Position numbers and translations under genes: made by a program | Notes under the pieces: model-generated | The model's input: only the letters and a program-made list of their open reading frames with translations | The model's database searches: none | What the model was told of the DNA's origin: nothing | Assembly (NCBI RefSeq): GCF_000003815.2 | Contig: NC_049985.1 | Coordinates: 1,162,318-1,226,317, forward strand | DNA: 64,000 bases | Source of the DNA: Branchiostoma floridae | Lineage: Eukaryota > Chordata > Leptocardii > Amphioxiformes > Branchiostomatidae | Direction: 5' to 3' | In this document: piece after piece, positions 13,301-24,479 of the stretch | How positions within the stretch are numbered: position 1 is the first letter of the stretch | Layout of the letters: each line of letters begins with the position of its first letter

Positions 13301-16300
13301 TCCTTTGTCGTATAATGTGAAGTCGTATGCAGTTATCACTTCCTAAAATGAATTTCTATCGGAATTCGAAAATAACACTCCCGTGTGGAGTGGAATGCCC
13401 CTTTAAATGTAAATGTGGACCATTTCTATTTCGTACAAACTATAAGAGCTTGACTCTTTGCATCAAGGGCAATCATAATGCTGCAAATATGTTTAGACAT
13501 TGTGCTCATAAAGGTGTGGTATGTTAGCGTTTTTAAAAGCAGCGGTTTTGAAAGTATTACTCAATTAGGAGTTGAAGGATAGTAAGGACTCTTATACAGC
13601 TTAGGTGGTTTGAAATCATGTATTAGGTGAAGGTATGGGGTCTCGGAACTCTTGTTATGTTATATGGTATCTTCATTTTGTTACAGTGAATACGAAGAAC
13701 ATCTCCATGCTGGCTGCAGGGCCCTGCAGACTGGAGACCTGGACACAGCAGAACAAAGCGTTGCAGCTGCGCTCAAGTCTGTTCAAGTCAAAGGTAGTGT
13801 AAAGCTAGGCCAAATTGTCTTAAAGGCCGTTAGTTATAATGTTGAAAATCCCTTGTTTCATGTAGACAGTACCATATAATTGCAAATCTTTTGTCTCGCT
13901 AATATTATCATCTCACTCACTCACTCACTCACTCACTAACTCATCCTCGCCGTATATCAGTCTTCGCTGAGGTGGCCCGTCATTCTTTACCACATTATCA
14001 TCATCGTCATCAAAGGGTTTAAAACAAAAGCTGTAATTCAGCAGAAAGCAACACCGATGACTGTTATTTTTGGGTTTGTCAGCAAAGCTAATTCTTAAAC
14101 AATGCCACAGTAGTAGAGGCAAAATGGAAATGATTTAAACTGTATAGCACGTTTGACTGCAAAGAAATGTCTATGGATTAGGAACATGAAAGAAAATATA
14201 AAATTCAATGCTTTTTATAACTTCTTGTTATAGGTGGAGAAAGAAAGAAAAAAGAGGCAGAGTCCCTGTACAAATTGGGCGGTGTCTATCTGAAGAGAGG
14301 AATCCAGTCAAAGGACGGGGGCGACTTCACCAAAGCTGCAGCACTCTGTAATGCAGCACTGGTAAGGTCAAGGAGAGTAGATATAGCGAAGGCAATCCGG
14401 GAAATAACTCAAGCATTTGTTAAGGAAGTCCTGAAGATAGAACAGAAGGAAGACAGTGATGATACAGAGAAACACAAATTGATGCTGAAAGCTGATAGGG
14501 ACTACGTAGAAAAGGAGTTAAAAAGAATTGAACAAGAGGTAGACCCATATAGCCTTGATGACGAGGACCCAAAGATAAAAGAAGTGGAGATGAAGAGAGT
14601 GGAAGAAATCGAAGCATTGTTTCAGACACTTGCTGATCAGCGTAAAACGTTTATATCTGGACTTGTACATGAATGCATGGAGGTAATGGGTCCCCCTCCC
14701 TGTAAGTACGCCATGATGGGTTTGGGTTCACAAGCCACAAAATTAGTAACTCCATACTCAGACCTGGAATTTGCCATTTTGGTAGAGGAGGAAACCGAGA
14801 ATAATGTTAGTTATTTCCGCAACCTCACCCATTATCTGCACCTCAAAGTGATCAATCTGGGAGAGACCATTCTTCCGGCCATGGGGATTAAGTCTCTGAA
14901 TGATTTCTACTCAGACGATCCACTGGATAACTGGTTTTATGACTCAGTAACACCGCGCGGTTTTGCGTTCGATGGTGCCATGCCGCATGCATGCAAGACT
15001 CCATTGGGCAGGGGTAGAAAATACACAGTATCAAGTGAACTCATCCGCACACCAAGCAAAATGATGAACGTATTAAAAGAAGACCTTACTTTCCATTTAA
15101 AGAAAGGCTACCATCTTGCTAGTGTACTGGGAAATGTGTCTTTTCTCAATGGAGTACAGGACTTGGTAGATGAGTACAGGTCGTTATGGACTCAGCAACT
15201 GGACGAAAGTAGCGGAAGAGTTCCGTTAATAATGGCAATTGTAAGCCTAAGTGAGAATTCACGTATGTTTCAAACCCAGGCTCTCACTGCCAGCTTGCTG
15301 AATGTTAAAAAAGAAATCTATCGGTTTTCGAGCCTAGCAGTGTCTGTTTTGGCCCTACTTCATAACATACAACCGACCACAATATGGGAGACTATCCAGA
15401 AGTTGAGAATTAGTGGAGTCGTTAGTAGTGAAAACGCACATCACTTGCTGGTGCTGATCAGTATCTCAGCAGAACTGAGGCTGCGGACATACATGAACAA
15501 CCGTGGGCAGGTGGAAAATATGTCAGCCTTATCGTCAATGTCGACCGATAACGACATATCAGAGAAATTACACAAAGTGTTTTACATCTCAAATACAAAA
15601 CAGCTCATGCGGTATTATTACACAGAGAGACCCCTGAGGCACTTTATTTTACATCTGATCGACAATCAGTCGTTGAAAGAACCACCAATTTTCTTTGACA
15701 ATTCTTCAGAACTAAAGGCAAAGATTTATCAAAGTCTGTGCGATTTCGAAAATTTCAAGAAATTCTCAGAACAAACGTTACACAACGATTTATCGAAATA
15801 TGGCGAAAACACTAGTACTACACGCAGTGATGTTGCCGTCTCACTTAACAGATTGGGTGCCGCCTGGACTAACCTTGGTGATCACAGAAAGGCGGTTAGC
15901 TATTATGAAAAGTCACTACAGATGAGGCGGAGTATCTATGGTGAGGACACTGCACATCCTGACATCGCCAGCTCACTTAACAACTTGGGTGCCGCCTGGG
16001 GCGACCTTGGTGATCACAGAAAGGCGGTTAGCTATTATGAGCAGGCACTACAGATGGAGCGGAGTATCTATGGTGAGGACACTGCACATCCTGATATCGC
16101 CTACTCACTTAACAACTTGGGTGCCACCTGGACTAACCTTCGTGATCACAGAAAGGCGGTCAGCTGTTATGAGCAGGCACTACAGATGGAGCGGAGTATC
16201 TATGGTGAGGACACTGCACATCCTGACATCGCCAGCTCACTTAACAACTTGGGTGCCGCCTGGGGGAAATTCGGAGATTACAGAAAGGCGGTCAGCTATT

Positions 16301-17538
16301 ATGAACAGTCACTACAGATGAAGCGGAGTATCTATGGTGAGGACACTGCACATCCTGACATCGCCAGCTCACTTAACAACTTGGGTGCCGCCTGGGGAAA
16401 ACTCGGGGATAACAGAAAGGCGGTCAGCTATTATGAGCAGTCACTACAGATGAATCGGAGTATCTATGGTAAGGACACTGCACATCCTGACATCGCAAAA
16501 ATACTTAACAACTTGGGTGCCGCCTGTAGCGACCTCGGGGATTACAGAAAGGCGGTCAGCTATTATGAACAGGCACTACAGATGAGGCGGAGTATCTATG
16601 GTAAGGACACTGCACATCCTGACATCGCCAGCTCGCTTAATAACGTGGGTGCCGCCTGGGGAAAACTCGGGGATTACAGAAAGGCGGTCAGCTACTATGA
16701 ACAGTCACTACAGATGAACCGGAGTATCTATGGTAAGGACACTGCACATCCTGACATCGCTAGCTCACTTAATAACTTGGGTAACACCTGGAGCGACCTT
16801 GGTGATCACAGAAAGGCGGTCAGTTATTATGAACAGGCACTACAGATGAATAGGACTGTCCATGGTAAGGACACTGCACATCCTGACATCGCCAGCTCAC
16901 TTAACAATTTGGGTACAGCCTGGAGCGACCTTGGTGATTACAGAAAGGCGGTCAGCTATTATGAGCAGGCACTACAGATGATGCGGAGTATCTATGGTAA
17001 GGACACTGCTTATCCTGACATCGCCAGCTCACTTTACAACTTGGGTAACGCCTGCGGAAACCTTGGTGATTACAGAAAGGCGGTTAGCTATTATGAACAG
17101 TCACTACAGATGATGCGGAGTATCTATGGTAAGAACACTGCACATCCTGATATCGCCAACTCACTTTACAACTTGGGTAACGCCTGCGAAAACCTTGGTG
17201 ATCACAGAATGTCGATCAGCTATCATGAACAGTCACTACAGATGAGGCGGAGTATCTATGGTGAGAACACTGCACATCCTCAGATCGCCAGCTCACTTAA
17301 CAACTTGGGTAACGCCTGCGGAAACCTTTGTGATCACAGAAAGGCGGTCAGCTATCATGAACAGTCACTACAGATGAGGCGGAGTATCTATGGTAAGAAC
17401 ACTGCACATCCTGACATTGTAATCTCACTTAACAATTTGTGCGTGTCCTGGAGAGAGCTTGGCGATTACAGGAAGGCCATTAAGTATGTTCAACTCAGGG
17501 AAGAAATGAAGCAGATCATTATAACTACAGAGAAGTAA
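10363..17538 (+). CDS. Nucleotidyltransferase-TPR protein B (complete paralogue)
   Basis: Exon 1 is 10363-11067, starting at [15 protein letters not shown] with no in-frame Met upstream and ending AAG|gtgagt. Later exons are 12778-12834, 13687-13793 and 14234-17538, whose phases agree with each other and with copy A. Joining exon 1 straight to 12778 gives a stop, so a small exon is needed between them; 11592-11640 or 11592-11644 is a candidate (acceptor CCATTTGCAG). The N-terminus has two TPR-like modules ([11 protein letters not shown] and [11 protein letters not shown]) echoing LGGVYLKRG in the last exon. Then follow the nucleotidyltransferase core [18 protein letters not shown], the segment [18 protein letters not shown], and 13 TPR units. 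Total length is about 1,400 residues. No transmembrane or signal sequence is seen, so it is presumably intracellular. Activity and partners are unknown. Confidence 0.82.
11663..12689. mobile_element. Non-coding transposon-like insertion in an intron of gene B
   Basis: Copy 1 keeps an apparently empty site (GAATGCTGCTT then GATTTTGACTATCG); copy 2 has about 1.03 kb between these phrases. The insert opens with a hairpin, ACCTCCATGA paired with TCATGGAGGT (11666-11689), and closes with GGTCGCCGAACTCTAG. A similar closing phrase, GGTATGGGGTCTCGGAACTC, recurs near 13632. No coding potential is visible. The CTAG end would fit a Helitron, but the 5' end and terminal hairpin do not clearly match, so the class is open. 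Confidence 0.7.
12872..13406. mobile_element. MITE with 26-bp inverted repeats at TTAA
   Basis: The ends are TTAAAGGGGCATTCCACTCC (12872-12891) and its exact reverse complement (13387-13406). Pairing continues a few bases inward with mismatches. The flanking TTAA at both ends fits a TTAA target duplication, as used by piggyBac-type transposases; the terminal bases are not the usual piggyBac CCY, so that assignment is tentative. The interior has no transposase. Confidence 0.85.
13912..13937. repeat. (CACT)n microsatellite
   Basis: Short CACT run in an intron of gene B, about 120 bp after the donor at 13794. Confidence 0.9.
15823..17538 (+). repeat. Coding tandem TPR array, 13 units of 132 bp
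   Basis: Thirteen 44-residue units matching those of gene A. The phrase GAGGACACTGCACATCCTGA (or a one-base variant) recurs every 132 bp. Interior units are almost identical. The last unit ([15 protein letters not shown]) is diverged, as is the last unit in gene A. Confidence 0.92.
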
Positions 17539-17678
17539 TCAGACCTTCACCTCCTTAGTGCCTGTAAACCAAGGGATGATTTTACTACACATTTTGCAAA
17601 GATTTAAATAATAGGCCTGGAAAAGTCAGTGGCGTCACATCGTTTAACTTGTATATTACACTTTGTCAATACTCCATT

Positions 17679-17926
17679 TACGTTCGCATTCCTGTACTAT
17701 ATGTAGTTATAGACCCTAGACGAATTTTATTGTATAAATTGTTTCATTACTGTTGCCTTACATTGTACCATGTACAAATGTGGTGCAAAAAAAGTTCATT
17801 CTTACGTTCGCATTCCTGTACCATATGTAGTTATAGACCCTAGACGAATGTCATTGTATAAATTGTTTCATTACTGTTGCCTTACATTGTACCATGTACA
17901 AATGTGGTGCAAAAAAAGTTCATTCT
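17679..17926. repeat. Tandem duplication, 2 x 124 bp
   Basis: The segment beginning TACGTTCGCATTCCTGTACT at 17679 is repeated from 17803 (one base changed in that phrase), and both copies end GTGCAAAAAAAGTTCATTCT. It is not present in the flank of gene A. Confidence 0.95.
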
Positions 17927-19590
17927 TTCATTCATCAATGGCCTCCCTGATAGACCTTGAAATGAAAGTGATGAGTTTTATTCTACTATAATTTGGTTGC
18001 TGTGCGTGATGATGTCATTATTAAAAAACTTTATTGCACGACAATTTAATATGATACAACAACTATAACACTAAGTACAAAACAATGGTATGGGAGAAAG
18101 CTTAGCAACCTAGTTAACATAACAATAAGGGCTAACATAATTGTTTGGTATTACAATGGATTAGGCCATTTGACGTAGTTTAATCCCTGCTACTGGCCGA
18201 GTTGGGCGATAATCAGTTTGCTTTAAGTTGGACATTGATAAAAAGACTTTATACTACATAATGATGCCCCGAAATGTGAGTTGTGCACCTTATTAATCGG
18301 TGAGGCCGAAAATTTATTTATCACCCCTCTTAGTTAAGAAGTAAAGGACGTAAGCAGTAAAGATTCCCACTCTACTTCAGACAATTGTTACCGCCTTGAG
18401 AGAAGTGTTGGTTTGGAGTATATGTAAATGTAAACTTTTACCCGCTTGTTACTCGTAATTATGGATTTAATCTGGTGTTATTTGGCTTGTGGGCATGTCT
18501 TGCAAATATTATAACTAAATGTATAGGTTAAAGCTTAGTCAATCATAGTTGAAGGTAGGTGAGTCGGCATTTGGTAACACGATGACTTCTATGAACGGAA
18601 AAACCATAGAACCGATAACAATTACAAGAGATTCTTAAGTATAATGTGATCCTTACGCAGATGATAGAAGGCAACTGTGTTGATGTCTTGTCTATGAGAA
18701 TGAAAACGAGTTCATTTATTTATTCCTTGAATATACGGTAGCCCGCTTTAGTATAGAGCACGTGTGTCATTTCACCGTCCGAGTCAGTCAGTCAGTCTCA
18801 TAGCTTTTTAATGAGGCAGACGATAAAAACTTCTATACACGGAAAAACATACGTTTGTACAACTAGGGATTAGCTAGACTATATATGATATATTAGGCGT
18901 GTTCCTCCATGCTCCAGCCTTTTAGCATCCTCGTACGGTGTATATATTTCTGTTGTGTGGATCAATGAGCTTTGACTATCTAAATCATATAATAGAATAA
19001 CAGAACCTTATTGTACATAGAAAGTCGCCAGTACATTGTATGCCGAGCCTAGTTCAGTGTAATAGTTCAGTGGTAAGTCAAGTTGTATATGATGAAAAAC
19101 ATTCAAACTGCTGTACATATGGAGAGATATTAAAGAAGCCATATTGTGTAATATGATATCATGTTTGTGATGATAATCAATTACTTTTAACACTGTGTTG
19201 TGCAGAGCCAGTGTTCTGATGTACAGCTATGTTGCAAAATACATGTGGCGGAAATGTTCTTAGCGTGTTGTAATGTGTACATATTATGATGTTAGGTCTT
19301 CAAATGTGACCGTAATTATAAGACCACACTGATTTTATTTTATGGATAACATCCTCTGTACGCCCAAGAGTTTTGCGAGCGCGCAAAAAAAATATGCCTG
19401 AGATCCATGTGATATTAATCAAGCTAAAAAAAGGACTGAATAATAAACACTACATTTAATTGTTTTTAATTTGGCGGCACATGTAAGTTATCTTATTTTA
19501 GAAGATGATGTAAACTTGGGCCCCAGATTAGACAGGAGCTTCTAATGTATGAAAATAAGTAATTGTATTATAGTCTGTAAATACACATAC

Positions 19591-19880
19591 ACATACTGGA
19601 TACGCAGAAACATGACACATACATTCTGGAATCACAGAAACATGACACATACATTCTGGAATCACAGAAACATGACACACACATACTGGATACGCAGAAA
19701 CATGACACACACATTCTGGAATCACAGAAACATGACACATACATTCTGGAATCACAGAAACATGACACACACATTCTGGAATCACAGAAACATGACACAT
19801 ACATTCTGGAATCACAGAAACATGACACATACACACTTACAGCTGGATACGCAGAAACATGACACATACACACAAACAGC
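19591..19880. repeat. 30-bp minisatellite
   Basis: About nine to ten units alternate between ACATTCTGGAATCACAGAAA and ACATACTGGATACGCAGAAA variants, each followed by CATGACACAY. Because 30 is divisible by 3 and the unit lacks stops in several frames, it creates long false reading frames on both strands. Confidence 0.95.
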
Positions 19881-20644
19881 TGGAATCACAAAAACATATC
19901 ACATGCACACATAGTGAGAGCGAGAGAAATAGACTAAAATGCCTAAGGAGATGTTTATAACTGAATTTATCCATACAAGTATTGTTTTATCAGACGACAA
20001 TAATCTATTCGTTACACATATCAATGTGAAAAAAAAAAGAAATAGCTCGTATGGAATAAATTCATATTTTGAAATTGGACAATAGTCGATCACGAAACAG
20101 ACATGTGACATGCACTTAACAGTTTCGATACAGTTTTATACATGTTATACTAGACCGCATGTATAAAGGATTAAAAACTTCAGCGAAACACATTTAAAGA
20201 ACTAAACAATGCATTGACATTGATCGCCCTAGAGGTCTTATAACCCTTAATCTGTAATTATAATGCCAAGAAAGCAGTTACTCAAACGACTGGATAGGAT
20301 AGGATATGATACAATATCCTGTTTCTTGTAATGAGTAATTTCCATTTGCAGTATCTTATTACATGTATGCCTAACCATCATCGATGTAATTCTAATGTAC
20401 AAAGTGCTCTTGGGATACCACATGGCACATATAAGCTCATTAAATGACCAATCTCTGGCCTATTTGTATGTTGTAAGGGACCAAAAGTCGAGAACCTTTG
20501 AAATTTGGCCCCCTCAAAAAAAACATTTTCAGGTTTAAAAAATGTAGGGTAGTTTTTTAATGAAAACCTTCAAACAACTTCTTGCATCTGGAAATCAGAG
20601 CTATTGTTGCATTTGGCATCACCATCCCTCCCCACTGTTCGTTC

Positions 20645-23600
20645 TTAGTTCTTGTTCCTGGTCCTCCGCCCGCAAGCGAACATGCTCTTCAGACGTGCCT
20701 TCACGGCCTCCGGGACTGTCTGTGGCTGAGGCAGGGGAAAGTGACAATGTCTGTTAATATCAAAGACATATCCCAACATGTCCCTTCAGTTTAAAAATAT
20801 ACAATGTAAAGAAAAACAACATTTTGAAATCATAAGATAGAAAGAGACGTGTTTATTAGAGAAGCCACAAAGGTTTGTTTACAGAAGCCACAAAGACATG
20901 TAACAACTTCCCCACATTCACAGACAAGCAGAAAGCCACTTTCCTCTTGAAATCGCAAAACCCGCAAATTTAAAAAAAAAAAACTTTTTGTCTTCCTCTG
21001 CGCCGAAAAAAAAAAGAGTCAAACCCAAGCCGTTTAGAAATAACTTTCATCTATAAAATCTATACTGAAAAGAACAAGTTTGCAGCGTAGAGCCGTAGGA
21101 AAGGAAGAGATAAACAGCACATATAAGATATTTTGAGAGTCTTCTATGGATAAACGATTTCGGATACGTGTAGGTAGACATCGGTCTACTAGCCTGACTA
21201 AACAATAATAATAATAACTTCAAATCTACACAAAGTGTAAACCAAGCAATCTGAAAGAGCCATTGGTATTGTTACATGCTTTACAGTGATTTTCTTTTCG
21301 TTGCCAAAGTCAAAATGCAAAAAATCATTTGAATTTGTGACAGTAGAATATTAGTTGGGGCCAGTAGATTTTTGCGTAGTTGCCCCGAAGTAAATTCTTA
21401 AAACTTGTTCACCCTTAAAATGACTAAGGTAATACTAATTCATCTTTATCCGTGGAGTTACCCATATCTGTATCCATACCCGTATCTAGGGATATTAAGT
21501 CAACGGACGGTGTTTTTAAACTACAGTACAATGCTTTTAACATCTTGCAACTTTAAACCAACATCAGTCGACTTGATATCTATAAATACCCTGTTTGTGA
21601 TACAACGGATATAGGTTACCCCGCGGATAAAGGTGAACTAGCGTCGTGAAATGTGTTCTCTTACGCCAGCATCAGACGCCTTCACATCCTGTGCGCATGC
21701 GTAGATGAACTCTCCCACGAGTAGGACCAGAGCCAGCGCCATGCCTCCGTACACAAGCACGAACACACCTGCGACAAACAGAGAACTGTTCAACACCAGC
21801 ACAAACACACCTGCGACAAACAGAGAACTTCCGTAAATAACTTCATCAGTTTCATCGATGTAGGTTAGGCATCCATATGATAAGATAGATACGCCAAAAA
21901 ACAGTTACTCAAGCAACTGGATATGGTTTAGGAAACCGTCTTTATGATTCTTCTATTTGCGTTTTCTTTTCTTTTTTGCATTATGGTGTAAGAGTTACGC
22001 ACCTAGCATATCCTGAAGTCCAATCACCGAGGAGTCCAGTGCACTCTTGCTCGCCCCGGAACATTCCTTGCTTTTGATCCTATCGGGTAATAAAAACGAC
22101 TTTTATAGGTATATTTGATTATATCGATGAAAACCGATTTGTCCGTTTGCAACAAAAAATATTTTGACCATACTGTTATTCCTACAAAGCAGCTGTAAGA
22201 TGAGCTCATGTTTGCCGTAAACGGATGCTACTGTCATAAAATCATCAAAGGAGATTGCGTCAAAGAAGTCAAAGAGGAAGGTTTGAACAACAAAAATAAA
22301 GAATCTATTTTTCTGCATACCATTCTTCCGGGATTCGAAAGTCGCGTTTGTTAGCCTGGACACGAGGCCATTCGATGCCATATCAATCGCCTAGCGTAAG
22401 TCAACAAGTACTCACCACTTGGTTTCCAGTTTGTCGTATATACCCTGTTCCTTTGCAGCAACAATAGCCTTGTTGAACTCCGTGGTGTATTTGGAGTTCT
22501 TCGGCAGGAGCAGTCCGTACCCAGTCTGCCAGAACAGCCGTCCGATCGTCTGCAGGTCACAGGGCTCATGGCTCACCTGACGATTTGTATGATAACAATG
22601 TTAATATTGATATCATATTACAATATTTTTTTCTATTAGGTCTTGGACAGACAATGACAATGTGGCACTGCACTCAAGTTTGTATTAACAGTGCCACATA
22701 CACAGTGCAGACAGAAGGTAAAGGTAGTTTTTCCTTTTACCAGTATAAAAGCGAAGGTTACATATATCCTATTTAGGTCGCAGTGAGAGCACTAGAGCAC
22801 AGCACAGTCGCCGTCCTTGTGGGAAGGGGGCACTGTTATCAGGATCAACATCTCTCTCACATCAACAGAACTGTAACATTTTTGATCTTGTCATTACCTA
22901 TATCCATTACACAGGCAGGTTCTCCTAATTGATTCAGCACCAACTTGTCTCGTTTAAATTTACTTTTCTGTTATCCATTTTGTTACTTATGTATGTAATG
23001 TGGTTTAGTATTCTTGTTTTATGCGTACGTTTCTTGAGTAGAAGGCTTAATACATGCGTGTATAAGCAATTTGTGCTTTCTGCCTCACACTCTCAAAATA
23101 TATGTGAATAAAAAAAGGGGGGAGGGGCTACAGCTGCTAGGATAGAGTAAGTTGGGATATGAATAAAATCAACATGGCCTAAACACAGTAAGCCGTTACC
23201 TAGCTTGAATGATGAATGATGTATAGAAATCAGTATGATTTCATACAGATTGTCTAAACTCACTTCATAGTCCATGAGAGCGCTGTCCCCGAACAGCGCA
23301 TATTTCCCCTGCCGCACCTTATCAAAAGCCTCTTGGTCGGTATCAACAAGAACAGCTTCTTTGTTAGCCAGCATGGCGATTCCCAGAGAGCGGTACGGTT
23401 CAGTCGTGGTGGTCAGGAAGGACGTCCACACCGCCGAGTTCCTATTAGCCCCAAAACTGATTTCCCTCTAGGTGATTAAAGGTAAAAAGGTAGCTTTTTC
23501 CATCGGCAAGGATAAGGGCACAACTCACCAATGTAGTCCCCTATTCATCTACATGGAAAACATGTAAGAAAAAAAAGCCATCCAAAGTCACCTACTTGAG

Positions 23601-24447
23601 GTTTAGTGATTAAAACAGAAGAACGTTCATGAAGGTTCATCCAACTAAACAATATTCAAGTACAATTCAATCTCTATATATACAACTGGATAAAAACTGA
23701 GATTTACTTCCGGACGTTTCGCGTGACATCCATCACTCTTCTTCAGCGTCACTAGAATGAACTGGCAGAACAATGGATATTGACATCACAGAAGCGGTGG
23801 ATTGTTCATTCCTTGACAAAGACTGGTCCTGCCCAGTCGAAAATTTGGGTAAGTCCAATTTTCGTGTTGGAAATTCGAAATTACACTTAAACTTTTCCAG
23901 AACATTTCGTCTGACCCCAGGCACGTTAAAGAACCCGGCACACGGTGGTGCGGTGTGAGTGGTTCGAAACCTACAGTACCTTGGCCGCACCTGGGGCAAT
24001 TACTGTCGTATAGAGGTCACCTGCGTGACGCCGAATGGCTCGCTCTAGACCCTTGCGATTTAGCCCTGCCTATTGTAAGCTCCTCGCAATTCAGCGCATG
24101 GCTGCAAAGAGTGAGTAGTCGGCCCACCCAATAACCAATAACAATAACAGACACCTGCGTGAGGAGGTCCCCTGCTGAACTGATGGAGTTATCCACGTTC
24201 CTGACGGTGAGGAAAGCGGCCAGGTTGGCGGTGTAGGTGGAGATGGCGACAAGGACGCCGATTCCCCAGAAGAAGGCAGAAACTCGACCTGGATAAAAAT
24301 GATCGTCAACAGGAGAAAAAACACACACGTACACACACACACACACACACACACACGCATCCGCGCGCGCGCACACACACACACACACACACATACACAT
24401 ACACACACTCACACATACTCAACCACCCAACCACCCACACATGCACC

Positions 24448-24479
<32 letters not shown>

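Larger units (their letters stand above)
11399..19455. repeat. Segmental duplication, copy 2
   Basis: Direct repeat of 1-6560. Relative to copy 1 it contains an inserted element of about 1 kb (11663-12689), a MITE (12872-13406) and two extra TPR units. It also has a different stretch of flanking sequence after the stop codon, including a 124-bp tandem duplication. Confidence 0.85.
17539..20644. other. Intergenic region between NTase-TPR gene B and the glutamate receptor
   Basis: No supported gene. It contains the copy-2 duplicated flank to about 19455, a 124-bp tandem duplication, a 30-bp minisatellite and AT-rich sequence. Genes on either side are convergent, so both 3' UTRs should lie here. 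I see no unambiguous polyadenylation site. Confidence 0.6.

Noticed and set aside
19528-19914. Cysteine-rich or NMTHTFWNHR repeat proteins on both strands
   Set aside because: A 30-bp minisatellite without stops reads open in several frames on both strands; no start context or family match.
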